Shown here: piece after piece, positions 54,058-62,301 of the stretch
Layout of the letters: every line of letters begins with the position of its first letter
Numbering within the stretch: the stretch's first letter is position 1
NCBI RefSeq assembly: GCF_003287875.1
Contig: NZ_QMKK01000046.1
Coordinates: 186,001 to 250,000, forward strand
Length of the DNA: 64,000 bases
DNA from: Martinezella tropici
GTDB taxonomy: Bacteria > Pseudomonadota > Alphaproteobacteria > Rhizobiales > Rhizobiaceae
Direction of reading: 5' to 3'
Notes under the pieces: generated by a model
What the model saw: the letters and a program-made list of their open reading frames with translations, nothing else
The model's database searches: none
What the model was told of the DNA's origin: nothing
Made by a program: the position numbers and the translations under genes

Positions 54058-54939
54058 ATGTCAGCATTCGATGCAGCCAAGTCCGGTCAGTTCAAGATCG
54101 GCGGTGATCTCCCCGTCCATCGTCTCGGTTTCGGCGCTATGCGCATTACCGGTTCCGGTATCTGGGGCGAGCCAGAGGACCATGATGAAGCCGTCCGCAC
54201 GCTGAGGCGCCTGCCGGAACTCGGCATCAATTTCATCGATACGGCCGATTCCTATGGTCCGGACGTTTCCGAACGCCTGATCAAGGAGGCGCTCCATCCC
54301 TATGGCCACGGTCTCGTGGTCGCGACCAAGGGCGGACTCACCCGAACCGGCCCGAATGTCTGGGTGCCTGTGGGTCGTCCTGAATATCTGATCCAGCAGG
54401 CGCACAAGAGCCTGCGCAACCTCGGCATCGAGCGCATCGATCTCTGGCAGCTCCATCGCATCGATCCCAAGGTGCCTGCAGCAGAACAGTTCGACGCCGT
54501 GAAATCTCTCTTGAATGACGGTCTCGTCCGCCATGCCGGCTTGAGCGAAGTCTCCGTTGCCGACATCGAAGCCGCATCGAAGCATTTCAAGGTGGTGACG
54601 GTGCAGAACCGCTACAATTTGGTCGATCGCACCAGCGAAGACGTGCTCGACTATTGCGAAAAGCATGGCATCGGCTTCATCCCCTGGTTCCCGCTGGCCG
54701 CCGGCGATCTTGCCAAGGAAGGCTCGCTGCTCGATACCATCGCGAAGAAGCACAATGCCGCGCCGAGCCAGATCGCGCTTGCCTGGGTGCTGAAGCGCAG
54801 CCCGGTGATCTTGCCGATCCCCGGCACGGGTAAGGTCAAGCATCTCGAGGAAAACACCGCAGCGGTCGACATCGTCCTTTCCGACGAGGAATTTGCCGCG
54901 CTGGATGCAGAAGGCAAGAAGGCGTTCAAGGCGGCCTGA
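54058..54939 (+). CDS. Aldo/keto reductase
   Basis: 293-aa TIM-barrel oxidoreductase. The catalytic tetrad is readable: Asp and Tyr in FIDTADSYG, Lys in ATKGGLTR and His in WQLHRID. The NADPH-binding tail has LPIPGTGKVKHLEEN. AAGGG precedes ATG 54058. The role is probably detoxification of aldehydes or dicarbonyls; the upstream TetR gene is the likely controller. Confidence 0.92.
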   Translation: MSAFDAAKSGQFKIGGDLPVHRLGFGAMRITGSGIWGEPEDHDEAVRTLRRLPELGINFIDTADSYGPDVSERLIKEALHPYGHGLVVATKGGLTRTGPNVWVPVGRPEYLIQQAHKSLRNLGIERIDLWQLHRIDPKVPAAEQFDAVKSLLNDGLVRHAGLSEVSVADIEAASKHFKVVTVQNRYNLVDRTSEDVLDYCEKHGIGFIPWFPLAAGDLAKEGSLLDTIAKKHNAAPSQIALAWVLKRSPVILPIPGTGKVKHLEENTAAVDIVLSDEEFAALDAEGKKAFKAA

Positions 54940-54948
54940 ACCGAACGT

Positions 54949-54984
54949 CATCCAGCCGGCGGGAGATTGCTCGCCGGCTGGATG
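54949..54984 (+). terminator. Long hairpin after the aldo/keto reductase
   Basis: CATCCAGCCGGCG and CGCCGGCTGGATG form a perfect 13-bp stem with a 10-nt loop, 10 bp after the stop. No T-tract follows. Apart from this and the sRNA, the 545-bp spacer 54940-55485 shows no gene I can support. Confidence 0.6.
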
Positions 54985-55197
54985 TCAGTGAGAAGCGCTT
55001 CCAATGCAAAAACGCCGATCACAATCATGTGAATCGCCGAGTTTGGGTAGATAACGACTGTAAAATAGGCGCTTCTCCCCAGAAAATGCCGGCGATATGC
55101 GGCATTTTTGGCGTCTACGAAGAAAGCAATGCATCCAGTGCATTGCTGCATTGCGAAAGACGGTCTATTCATCCCGATCCGCTCGTTATATCTAATC

Positions 55198-55318
55198 CCT
55201 CGAAGGCGGCGCACTCCTCCTCCCAGCGCTCCTTCAATGATTGGCAACACTCCTCCTCCCAGTTGCCAATCCGGATCAAGAGCCCGATGCATCCTCCTCC
55301 CGCATCGGGCTCTTTTTT
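55198..55318 (+). ncRNA. Alpha-r14 / 'cuckoo'-type sRNA with three anti-Shine-Dalgarno hairpin loops
   Basis: Three successive hairpins each show CCTCCTCCC in the loop. H1: GAAGG-c-GGCGC / GCGCT-CCTTC (55202-55235). H2: GATTGGCAAC / GTTGCCAATC, perfect 10 bp (55239-55271). H3: GAGCCCGATGC / GCATCGGGCTC, perfect 11 bp (55280-55312), followed by TTTTTT (55313-55318), which is the terminator. A TTATAT at 55186-55191 fits a -10 box and would start RNA near 55198, giving about 121 nt. This architecture is that of the rhizobial alpha-r14 family (NfeR1 of S. meliloti), trans-acting RNAs whose CU-rich loops pair with ribosome binding sites. Confidence 0.88.
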
Positions 55319-55485
55319 ATTTTCAGCCAGATTATCGGTTAGCGGTGTTGGACGATTGCGTTGCGCCTTTGCAATGCCGTCGCGAATTAGCATTGCGTCA
55401 TGAGCCCAAGAACCGCGGGAGCAGCTTGCGCCGTGGACATGCATGCGTAGAGTGGCGCAACATTCTGGCGGTAAGGAAAGGTTGC

Positions 55486-56790
55486 ATGATGCAGCTCGTG
55501 GCGGGTTCGCACCGATTGGGAAGGGCGTTTTTCCGAACCACGGCCATGGTCGTTACCTTGTCTCTGGCCGCCTGCGGCCGCCCGATCGGCGTCATGCAGC
55601 CTGTTTCCGAAAATGTGCCGGGCACATCGAAGATCGATCTTCTCGTTGCCACGACGCGCCTGCCGGACCAGGATCCGGCAATTCTCTTCTCGGGCGAACG
55701 TGGGCCAGGGCTGAAGGTGGATGCGGTCAGCGTCTCCATCCCGCCCGAAGCCAATCGCAAGGTCGGCCAGGTCCAATGGCCGAGCCGTTTACCCGGCAAT
55801 CCCCTGAAGAATTTCGTCACCATCGGCGTCAAGCCGCTGGCGGGCGAAGCGGATGGGCGCGCCTGGCTGCATGCCGAGCTGCCGAAGAACAGGCGGGTGC
55901 TGATCTTCGTGCATGGTTTCAACAATCGCTATGAGGATGCAGTCTATCGTTTCGCGCAGATCGTGCATGATTCGCATGCCGACGTCGCACCAATCGTGTT
56001 CACCTGGCCGTCGCGCGCCAGCATCTTCGATTATGCCTACGACAAGGAAAGCACGAACTATTCCCGCGATTCGCTGGAGGAATTGCTGCGGCGCGTGGCC
56101 GCCGACCCCTCCGTCGGCGATATCACCGTCATGGCGCACTCCATGGGTAGCTGGCTCGCGGTCGAATCCCTCCGGCAGATGGCGATCCGCAATGGCCGCG
56201 TCGCGCCGAAGATCAAGAACGTCATCCTGGCGTCTCCCGATCTCGACGTCGATGTTTTCGGGCGCCAGTTCGCAGCACTCGGCAAGGACAAGCCGCACTT
56301 TACATTGTTCGTCTCGCGTGATGACCGCGCGCTCTCCCTCTCGAGGCGCATTTCCGGCAATATAGATCGCCTCGGCCAGATCGATCCTTCAGCCGAACCC
56401 TATCGCAGCGAGCTGGAGAAACAGGGCATCACCGTCCTCGATCTCACCAAGCTCAAGACGGGCGATGGCTTGAACCATGGCAAGTTCGCCGAAAGCCCGG
56501 AAGTGGTGAAGCTGATCGGCGCCCGGCTGATCGAGGGCCAGACGATCACCGATTCCGATGTCGGTATCGGCGACGCAGTCGGCGCCGTCGCCATGGGGGC
56601 CGCACAAACGGTCGGCAGCGTAGCGGGTGCGGCGGTTAGCGCCCCGATTGCCATCTTCGATCCGCGCACCCGCCGGAACTACGGCGAACAATGGCGCCGT
56701 GTCGGCGCTTCCGCCGGCAACACCGTCGGCTCGCTTGGCGATAGCGTCGAGGCCACCGGCAGCAATGTCGGTGAAGCGCTGAAGCAATAG
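55486..56790 (+). CDS. Alpha/beta-hydrolase lipoprotein (DUF900 family)
   Basis: 434-aa protein with a lipoprotein signal peptide: hydrophobic stretch then LSLAAC, with Cys at about residue 28. The hydrolase domain shows IFVHGFNNRYEDAVYRFAQ, VFTWPSRA and the nucleophile elbow MAHSMGSW. A C-terminal Gly/Ala-rich region (about 350-434) is probably non-catalytic. DUF900 proteins are putative esterases; the substrate is unknown. AAGGAAAGG lies before ATG 55486. The sRNA ends 167 bp upstream. Confidence 0.88.
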   Translation: MMQLVAGSHRLGRAFFRTTAMVVTLSLAACGRPIGVMQPVSENVPGTSKIDLLVATTRLPDQDPAILFSGERGPGLKVDAVSVSIPPEANRKVGQVQWPSRLPGNPLKNFVTIGVKPLAGEADGRAWLHAELPKNRRVLIFVHGFNNRYEDAVYRFAQIVHDSHADVAPIVFTWPSRASIFDYAYDKESTNYSRDSLEELLRRVAADPSVGDITVMAHSMGSWLAVESLRQMAIRNGRVAPKIKNVILASPDLDVDVFGRQFAALGKDKPHFTLFVSRDDRALSLSRRISGNIDRLGQIDPSAEPYRSELEKQGITVLDLTKLKTGDGLNHGKFAESPEVVKLIGARLIEGQTITDSDVGIGDAVGAVAMGAAQTVGSVAGAAVSAPIAIFDPRTRRNYGEQWRRVGASAGNTVGSLGDSVEATGSNVGEALKQ

Positions 56791-56971
56791 CGCTATCATG
56801 GTCTAATTGAAAACCGGCAGGTTCAATGCTGCCGCAAATCACCATAGCCACCTTGTGCGATCTGATATATCAGAGAGTGCGTTGGGCGAATGGCGCCGGC
56901 TGGCCTCGCCGGTCAGCTCATCCGCCTTGGGCGACGATATTATGCGACGCATCTGATTGGAGCATATCGAG

Positions 56972-58009
56972 ATGAGATGGAAGCGCACGATCCAGCTGCT
57001 GGATGTTCATTGCGAGGGGGAAATCGGCAAGGTTGCCATCGGCGGCGTGCCGAAGATCCCGGGCAACAGCATTGCCGAGCAGCTGCATTGGCTGAATAGC
57101 GATCCGAAGGGCCAGGAGCTGCGGCGCTTCCTTATGCTGGAGCCGCGCGGCGCGCCGATCGGCTCCGTCAACCTCCTGCTGCCGGCCAAGCACCCCGAAG
57201 CCGATGCCGGCTTCATAATCCTGCAGCCGGATCAGGCGCATGCGAGCTCGGGTTCGAATTCCATCTGCGTGACCACGGCCCTGCTCGAATCCGGCATCGT
57301 CGAGATGAAGGAGCCGGAGACGGTCGTCACCCTCGACACGGCCGCCGGCCTCGTCCGTGCGACTGCAACCTGCCGCGACGGCCGCTGCGAGAAGGTGCGG
57401 CTGACCATGGTGCCGTCCTTCGTGCATGAGCTGGATGTCGAACTCGACACGGCGCAATGGGGCAGGATCAAGCTCGATCTCTGCTATGGTGGCATCTTCT
57501 ATGCGCTGGTCGATGTCGGCCAGATCGGCTTGAAGATCGAAAAGGCGAATGCCGCCGCCCTCGTGCAGGCCGGCATGATTCTCAAGGATGCGATCAATCG
57601 TGCAATGACCGTGGTTCATCCGGAAATTCCGGCGATCTCGGGCGTCGCCTATGTCATGTTCCGCGACATCGATGCCGATGGCGCCATCCGCACCTGCACG
57701 ACCATGTGGCCCGGCCGCGCCGACCGCTCGCCCTGCGGCACCGGCAATTCGGCCAATCTGGCGACGCTGCATGCCCGCGGCAAGGCCAAGGTCGGCGATG
57801 TCTTCAAATCCCGCTCGATCATCGGTTCGGAATTCGAAGTCGGTCTGCAGGCCGAGACCGAAGTTGCCGGCAAGCCGGCCATCATCCCGACGATCACCGG
57901 CCGTGGCTTCACCTTCGGCCTCAGCCAGGTGGCGCTCGATCCCTTTGATCCGATGGCGGAAGGTTTCGCCATGACGGATGTCTGGGGGCCTTCTGCGGGC
58001 GATATTTGA
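56972..58009 (+). CDS. Proline racemase / 4-hydroxyproline epimerase family enzyme with Ser/Cys active site
   Basis: 345-aa member of the proline racemase superfamily. It begins MRWKRTIQLLDVHCEGEIGKV, the family start. The first catalytic position, Cys in MCGHGT of racemases, is Ser93 here (SSGSNSIC), while the second is intact: Cys255 in DRSPCGTGNSA. In this superfamily Cys/Cys enzymes are racemases or epimerases, Cys/Thr are trans-3-hydroxyproline dehydratases, and a Ser/Cys subgroup is also known. Hydroxyproline, abundant in plant cell walls, is a reasonable substrate. No dehydrogenase or transporter of that pathway is adjacent. GGAG lies 9 bp before ATG 56972. Confidence 0.85.
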   Translation: MRWKRTIQLLDVHCEGEIGKVAIGGVPKIPGNSIAEQLHWLNSDPKGQELRRFLMLEPRGAPIGSVNLLLPAKHPEADAGFIILQPDQAHASSGSNSICVTTALLESGIVEMKEPETVVTLDTAAGLVRATATCRDGRCEKVRLTMVPSFVHELDVELDTAQWGRIKLDLCYGGIFYALVDVGQIGLKIEKANAAALVQAGMILKDAINRAMTVVHPEIPAISGVAYVMFRDIDADGAIRTCTTMWPGRADRSPCGTGNSANLATLHARGKAKVGDVFKSRSIIGSEFEVGLQAETEVAGKPAIIPTITGRGFTFGLSQVALDPFDPMAEGFAMTDVWGPSAGDI

Positions 58010-58055
58010 GGGTGGGTGGATGATTAGCTCCGGAGGGAAGGCTGTGGGTGCGCCC

Positions 58056-58106
58056 ATCCCCTTCGCCCCGCAAGCGGAGAAGTGGCCGAAGGCCGGATGA
58101 GGGGCC
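58056..58106. repeat. RIME-like short palindromic repeat
   Basis: CCTTCGCCCCGCAAGCGGAG, then AAGTGGCCGAAGGCCGGATGAGGGG. The two parts each contain a small palindrome (CCCCGCAAGCGG-type; GGCCGAAGGCC) and resemble a repeat common in rhizobial spacers. It lies between two convergent genes. Only one copy is in the window. Confidence 0.5.
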
Positions 58107-58120
58107 TTTGGGATCGTCTT

Positions 58121-58555
58121 TTACACTTTCGGATAAATCACACCCTTGCGCAGAATGATGTTGCCATAAAGCCTTGGCTCGCTGGTCTGTATCAGCGCAT
58201 GCGCTTGCTGCACCCGCTCATAGAATTCCGCCGGCAGCAGTGGCACGACCTTGATCTCGGGCACATGCCGGGCGCAGCACTCGATCATTTCGGCATGGAC
58301 GGGATCGACGGCGTCGCGATCCTGGCGGACGGTGGCGCGGAAAATCGCCTGCGGCACGAAATCGTCGATCGGCAGTACGCTCAGCACGGCATCGAGCACC
58401 GGGATGACACCATGGCCGTCGAGACGGATAAGGCGGCGGCCATGCTCGAGGCCGGGATAATTGCCGTCGACAAGGGCGATTTCATCGCCATGGCCCATGG
58501 CGCGCAGCGTCGCCAGCAGCTTGGGGCTCAATAGCGGGTCAATGCCCTTCAGCAT
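58121..58555 (-). CDS. RbsD/FucU-family sugar mutarotase
   Basis: 144-aa protein. MLKGIDPLLSPKLLATLRAMGHGDEIALVDGNYP is the characteristic start; the His in GHGD and the late RLYGNIILRKGV (Tyr, Asn) are active-site residues. It matches L-fucose mutarotase (FucU) more than ribose pyranase. It overlaps the 3' end of the ROK gene by 17 bp, and AAGGAG lies before its ATG at 58555, so it is coupled to the regulator. It likely interconverts the ring forms of the sugar imported by the frc system. Confidence 0.88.
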   Translation of the reverse strand: MLKGIDPLLSPKLLATLRAMGHGDEIALVDGNYPGLEHGRRLIRLDGHGVIPVLDAVLSVLPIDDFVPQAIFRATVRQDRDAVDPVHAEMIECCARHVPEIKVVPLLPAEFYERVQQAHALIQTSEPRLYGNIILRKGVIYPKV

Positions 58556-59786
58556 GCTCAATCTCCTTGAAAAGAACGTTTTGATCGATCAGGTAGCGCG
58601 CAAAGATCGGCAGGCTGGCGGCGCCGATGGCGCGTGCCTGCGGCCCGACGGCCCCCTCGATAATCTCCGGCATGACGACGCCCTGCAGATCGAGTTCCGC
58701 AGCGGCCCTGATGGTTGCGCGCACCACGCGCTCCCGCACCCAATCGGGAAAGCCGCCATCGATGACGGCGGCGCTGAAATCGATGACCGAGGCGGCCGCG
58801 ACAATCGCCTGCGCCAGGGCCTTGGCCGTATCCTGGATCCAGATTTCCAACGGCTCGCCGAAATCGATCCAATTGTCTGCCGAATACCAGAGGGGACGTG
58901 GATCGAAGCCATGGTCGCGCAGAAGGTTCTCGAGCACGAAGATCGAGGCGATTTCCAGAAGCTGGCGGTTCTCGCCATTGCGGCCGCGCACGGGCAGCGG
59001 GCCGAGCGCACCGGCTGTGCCCGTCCTGCCGACGAAGGTTGACGAATTGAGGACGATGCCGCCGCCGAGGAAGGAGCCGATGAAGAAATAGACGAAGTCC
59101 GGATAGCGTGGACCGACGCCGAAGACGAGTTCGGCGCCGCAGGCGCTGGTGGCGTCATTCTGCAGCATCACGGGGTAGGGCGCGCGCGAGGCGATTTCGG
59201 CCCGCAGGTCGAAACCGCGCCATGCGTCCATAGCCCCGGGCGGCGACCCGACCTGTTCGGCCCAGTTCCACAGTTCGAATGGCGCGGCGACGCCGATCCC
59301 GGCGATCTTCCGCCGCTGTTCCTCGCTGAGGCGCCCTTCCAGCTCGCGGACGCCGGCTGTGACGAAGGCGATGATGTCCTGGGGCAGCGGGTAGGGATAG
59401 GTTTGATGGAGCTGCATCCTGATACCGCCGACGAAATCCATCAGCACGAGATCGGCACTGCGCCGGCCGATCTTGACGCCAAAGGAGAGCACCGCGTCGG
59501 GGTTGAGCCGCATGGGGATGGATGGCTGCCCGACGCGTCCGCGCACAGGCGCGTCGCGAGACAATAGCCCGTCCTTCTCAAGCTCCCGCATGATGACGGA
59601 GACGGTCTGGGCCGAAAGTCCGCTGCGCCTGGCGATATCGGCCTTCGAAAGCGCGCTATGACGACGCACGAGCGACAGGACGAGCCGTTCGTTATGGGCG
59701 CGCACGCCGAGTTGGTTCGCGCCCCCGCTGTGGTCGAGAATCGCTGGTGCTGTGGGTGTTTCCTCAGGGTCGTGCACAAGAGACAT
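58539..59786 (-). CDS. frcR: ROK-family transcriptional repressor, FrcR-like
   Basis: 415-aa regulator with an N-terminal winged helix (ERLVLSLVRRHSALSKADIA, then RRSGLSAQTVSVIMRELEKDG) and a ROK sugar-kinase-like domain. The family's zinc Cys cluster (CxCGxxGC) is not seen and the loop is replaced by GALGPLPVRGRNGENRQ, so it may not be a kinase. It is divergent from frcB, as frcR is in S. meliloti. Confidence 0.85.
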   Translation of the reverse strand: MSLVHDPEETPTAPAILDHSGGANQLGVRAHNERLVLSLVRRHSALSKADIARRSGLSAQTVSVIMRELEKDGLLSRDAPVRGRVGQPSIPMRLNPDAVLSFGVKIGRRSADLVLMDFVGGIRMQLHQTYPYPLPQDIIAFVTAGVRELEGRLSEEQRRKIAGIGVAAPFELWNWAEQVGSPPGAMDAWRGFDLRAEIASRAPYPVMLQNDATSACGAELVFGVGPRYPDFVYFFIGSFLGGGIVLNSSTFVGRTGTAGALGPLPVRGRNGENRQLLEIASIFVLENLLRDHGFDPRPLWYSADNWIDFGEPLEIWIQDTAKALAQAIVAAASVIDFSAAVIDGGFPDWVRERVVRATIRAAAELDLQGVVMPEIIEGAVGPQARAIGAASLPIFARYLIDQNVLFKEIEHAEGH

Positions 59787-59840
59787 GAGCCTGCTCCTTC
59801 CATCATGGCCATGCCTTATTTTTTTCCAGAATGCCATATC

Positions 59841-59897
59841 GAATTAATAATTCAATCCGATTTATTTATTGACAGGCCGAAATCTTTAGGCTCAGAT
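59841..59897 (+). promoter_or_regulatory. frcB promoter and candidate ROK operator
   Basis: GAATTA-A-TAATTC is a perfect AT-rich dyad at 59841-59853, the type bound by ROK regulators. TTGACA (59869-59874) then 17 bp and TCAGAT (59892-59897), or GATATA three bases later, form a possible sigma70 promoter towards frcB. The dyad ends 15 bp before the -35 box. Confidence 0.55.
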
Positions 59898-59994
59898 ATA
59901 GACGTTGAGGATGCGTACATGGCCTTGGAGGAGGTCCACCGAAAATAATCCGACAGGCATTGCGCATCTCCACGCCGGACTCGGCTCTGTGATT

Positions 59995-60013
59995 GCCGGA
60001 CAGTCCGGCTTTT
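59995..60013 (+). terminator. Terminator-like hairpin in the frcB leader
   Basis: GCCGGA-CAG-TCCGGC followed by TTTT, 20 bp before frcB and 9 bp before its GGGAGG. It could attenuate transcription or shape the frcB translation start region. Confidence 0.45.
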
Positions 60014-60032
60014 CAAACATCGGGAGGATTGA

Positions 60033-61058
60033 ATGAAGAAATCTGTTATTTCCGCCACGCTCGCCGCTTTGGCGATCGGCGTTGCCTTTGCCGCACCTGC
60101 CAAGGCTGCCGGCGTATCCGCCTGCCTCATCACCAAGACCGATACCAATCCCTTCTTCGTCAAGATGAAGGAAGGCGCGACGGCCAAGGCCAAGGAACTC
60201 GGTGTGACGCTGAAGTCCTATGCCGGCAAGATCGACGGTGACAGCGAAAGCCAGGTCGCCGCCATCGAAAGCTGTATCGCCAGCGGCGCCAAGGGTATTC
60301 TGATCACCGCTTCCGACACGAAGGGCATCGTTTCCTCGGTCAAGAAGGCACGCGATGCCGGCTTGTTGGTCATCGCGCTCGACACGCCTCTGGAACCGGC
60401 TGACGCTGCCGACGCGACCTTCGCAACCGACAACCTTCTTGCCGGCAAGCTGATCGGCGAATGGGCCAACAAGACGCTGGGCGACAAGGCGAAGGATGCC
60501 AAGATCGGCTTCCTCGACCTGACGCCGTCGCAGCCTTCCGTCGACGTCCTGCGCGACCAGGGCTTCATGATCGGCTTCGGTATCGACCCGAAGGATCCGA
60601 ACAAGATCGGCGACGAAACCGATCCGCGTATCGTCGGCCATGATGTCACCAACGGCAACGAGGAAGGTGGCCGCAAGGCCATGGAAAACCTCCTGCAGAA
60701 GGACTCCAGCATCAACGTCATTCACACGATCAACGAACCGGCTGCTGTCGGCGCCTATCAGGCCCTGAAGGCCGTCGGCTTGGAAAAGCAGGTTCTGATC
60801 GTGTCCGTTGACGGCGGTTGCCCGGGCGTCAAGTCCGTCAAGGAAGGCGTGATCGGCGCAACCTCGCAGCAGTATCCGCTGATGATGGCTGCCCTCGGCG
60901 TCGAGGCGATCAAGAAGTTCGCCGATAGCGGCGAGAAGCCGAAGCCGACCGAAGGCAAGTCCTTCTTCGACACCGGCGTCTCGCTGGTGACGGACAAGCC
61001 GGTTCCCGGCCTGAAGTCGATCGACACCAAGGAAGGCACGGCAAAGTGCTGGGGCTAA
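60033..61058 (+). CDS. frcB: Fructose ABC transporter, periplasmic sugar-binding protein
   Basis: 341-aa type I periplasmic binding protein. The signal peptide (MKKSVISATLAALAIGVAFA, then APAKA) precedes mature AGVSACLITKTDTNPFFVKM. Sugar-contact regions include ALDTPLEPADAADATFATDN and SVDGGCPGVKSV. Sequence and operon structure match FrcB of S. meliloti, which binds fructose, and also mannose and ribose more weakly. GGGAGG precedes ATG 60033. Confidence 0.93.
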   Translation: MKKSVISATLAALAIGVAFAAPAKAAGVSACLITKTDTNPFFVKMKEGATAKAKELGVTLKSYAGKIDGDSESQVAAIESCIASGAKGILITASDTKGIVSSVKKARDAGLLVIALDTPLEPADAADATFATDNLLAGKLIGEWANKTLGDKAKDAKIGFLDLTPSQPSVDVLRDQGFMIGFGIDPKDPNKIGDETDPRIVGHDVTNGNEEGGRKAMENLLQKDSSINVIHTINEPAAVGAYQALKAVGLEKQVLIVSVDGGCPGVKSVKEGVIGATSQQYPLMMAALGVEAIKKFADSGEKPKPTEGKSFFDTGVSLVTDKPVPGLKSIDTKEGTAKCWG

Positions 61059-61089
61059 GCCCCCGCGAAATGTGATATAATCCCTTCGG

Positions 61090-61120
61090 GAGCCGCGTCA
61101 TGCGCCTGCTGGCGCGGCTC
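61090..61120 (+). terminator. Intra-operon hairpin between frcB and frcC
   Basis: GAGCCGCG and CGCGGCTC form an 8-bp stem with a 15-nt loop in the 178-bp frcB-frcC spacer. Such hairpins after binding-protein genes protect the upstream mRNA and lower downstream expression, giving an excess of binding protein. CTCCTTATAAGGG follows; no T-tract. Confidence 0.6.
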
Positions 61121-61236
61121 TCCTTATAAGGGAGAGCAGACCATCGCAACAGTCACGTCGGCCGGGGTTCATCCTCTCGGCTGACCCTTAAACAGCCGGC
61201 GGTTTCCGCGCACGAGCGCGGTGGCGGAGGAATAAT

Positions 61237-62301
61237 ATGTCCGGAGCACAGGAATTCGAACGTGTTCTCGATGGCAGCGACAAGAACGTCGCGTCGTTCG
61301 AGCAGCACGATGTCTCTTTTCTCAAGCGTGTGCAGCACTTTCTGCATTCGACGCCGGCCGCTGTGCCGTTGATCGTATTGGTAATGGCGATCGTGATCTT
61401 CGGCATCGCGATCGGCGGGCGGTTCTTTTCCGCCTATACGCTGACGCTGATCCTGCAGCAGATCGCGATTGTCGGCATTCTCGGTGCTGCCCAGACGCTG
61501 GTCATCCTGACCGCCGGCATCGATCTGTCGATCGGCGTGATCATGGTCATTTCCTCTGTCGTCATGGGTAACGTCGCCGTCACTTACGGCCTGCCCGCGC
61601 CGATCGCCATCATCGCCGGCATGGCTGCCGGCGGCATCTGTGGGCTGCTCAACGGCTTCCTCGTCGCCAATATGAAGCTGCCGCCGTTCATCGTGACGCT
61701 CGGTACCTGGAATATCGTCATGGCGACGAATTTCATCTATTCCGCCAATGAAACCATCCGCGACACCGATGTCGATGAAAAGGCGCCGCTCCTGCATCTC
61801 TTCGCGATCAGCTTCCGGCTCGGCGGCGCGGTGCTGACCCTCGGCGTCATCGCCATGGTGCTGCTGGTGCTGGGCCTATGGTATATTCTCAATCACACCG
61901 CCTGGGGCCGGCATGTCTATGCTGTCGGCGATGATCCGGAGGCCGCGAAATTGTCGGGCATCCAGACCAAGAAGGTACTGCTCGCCGTCTATGGCGTTTC
62001 GGGACTGATCGCGGCCTTTGCCGCCTGGGTTTCGATTGGCCGCAACGGCTCGGTCTCACCGTCTTCGGCCGTGACGGACTTCAATCTTCAGGCGATTACC
62101 GCGACCGTGATCGGCGGCATCTCGCTCTTCGGCGGCCGTGGCTCGATCCTCGGCACGCTCTTCGGTGCCATGATCGTCGGCGTCGTCTCCATGGGCCTCA
62201 ATATGCTCGGAGCCGATCCGCAGTGGAAAGTCCTCCTGACCGGCGTACTGATCATCGGCGCCGTCGCGATCGATCAATGGATCAGAAAGGTATCGGCATG
62301 A
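61237..62301 (+). CDS. frcC: Fructose ABC transporter, permease
   Basis: 354-aa inner-membrane permease of the RbsC/BPD_transp_2 type, with about 9-10 helices and a 60-residue cytoplasmic N-terminus. TAGIDLSIGVIMVISSV and AVGDDPEAAKLSGIQTKKV, the coupling motif, are typical. GGAGGAAT lies before ATG 61237. It overlaps frcA by 4 bp. Confidence 0.94.
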   Translation: MSGAQEFERVLDGSDKNVASFEQHDVSFLKRVQHFLHSTPAAVPLIVLVMAIVIFGIAIGGRFFSAYTLTLILQQIAIVGILGAAQTLVILTAGIDLSIGVIMVISSVVMGNVAVTYGLPAPIAIIAGMAAGGICGLLNGFLVANMKLPPFIVTLGTWNIVMATNFIYSANETIRDTDVDEKAPLLHLFAISFRLGGAVLTLGVIAMVLLVLGLWYILNHTAWGRHVYAVGDDPEAAKLSGIQTKKVLLAVYGVSGLIAAFAAWVSIGRNGSVSPSSAVTDFNLQAITATVIGGISLFGGRGSILGTLFGAMIVGVVSMGLNMLGADPQWKVLLTGVLIIGAVAIDQWIRKVSA

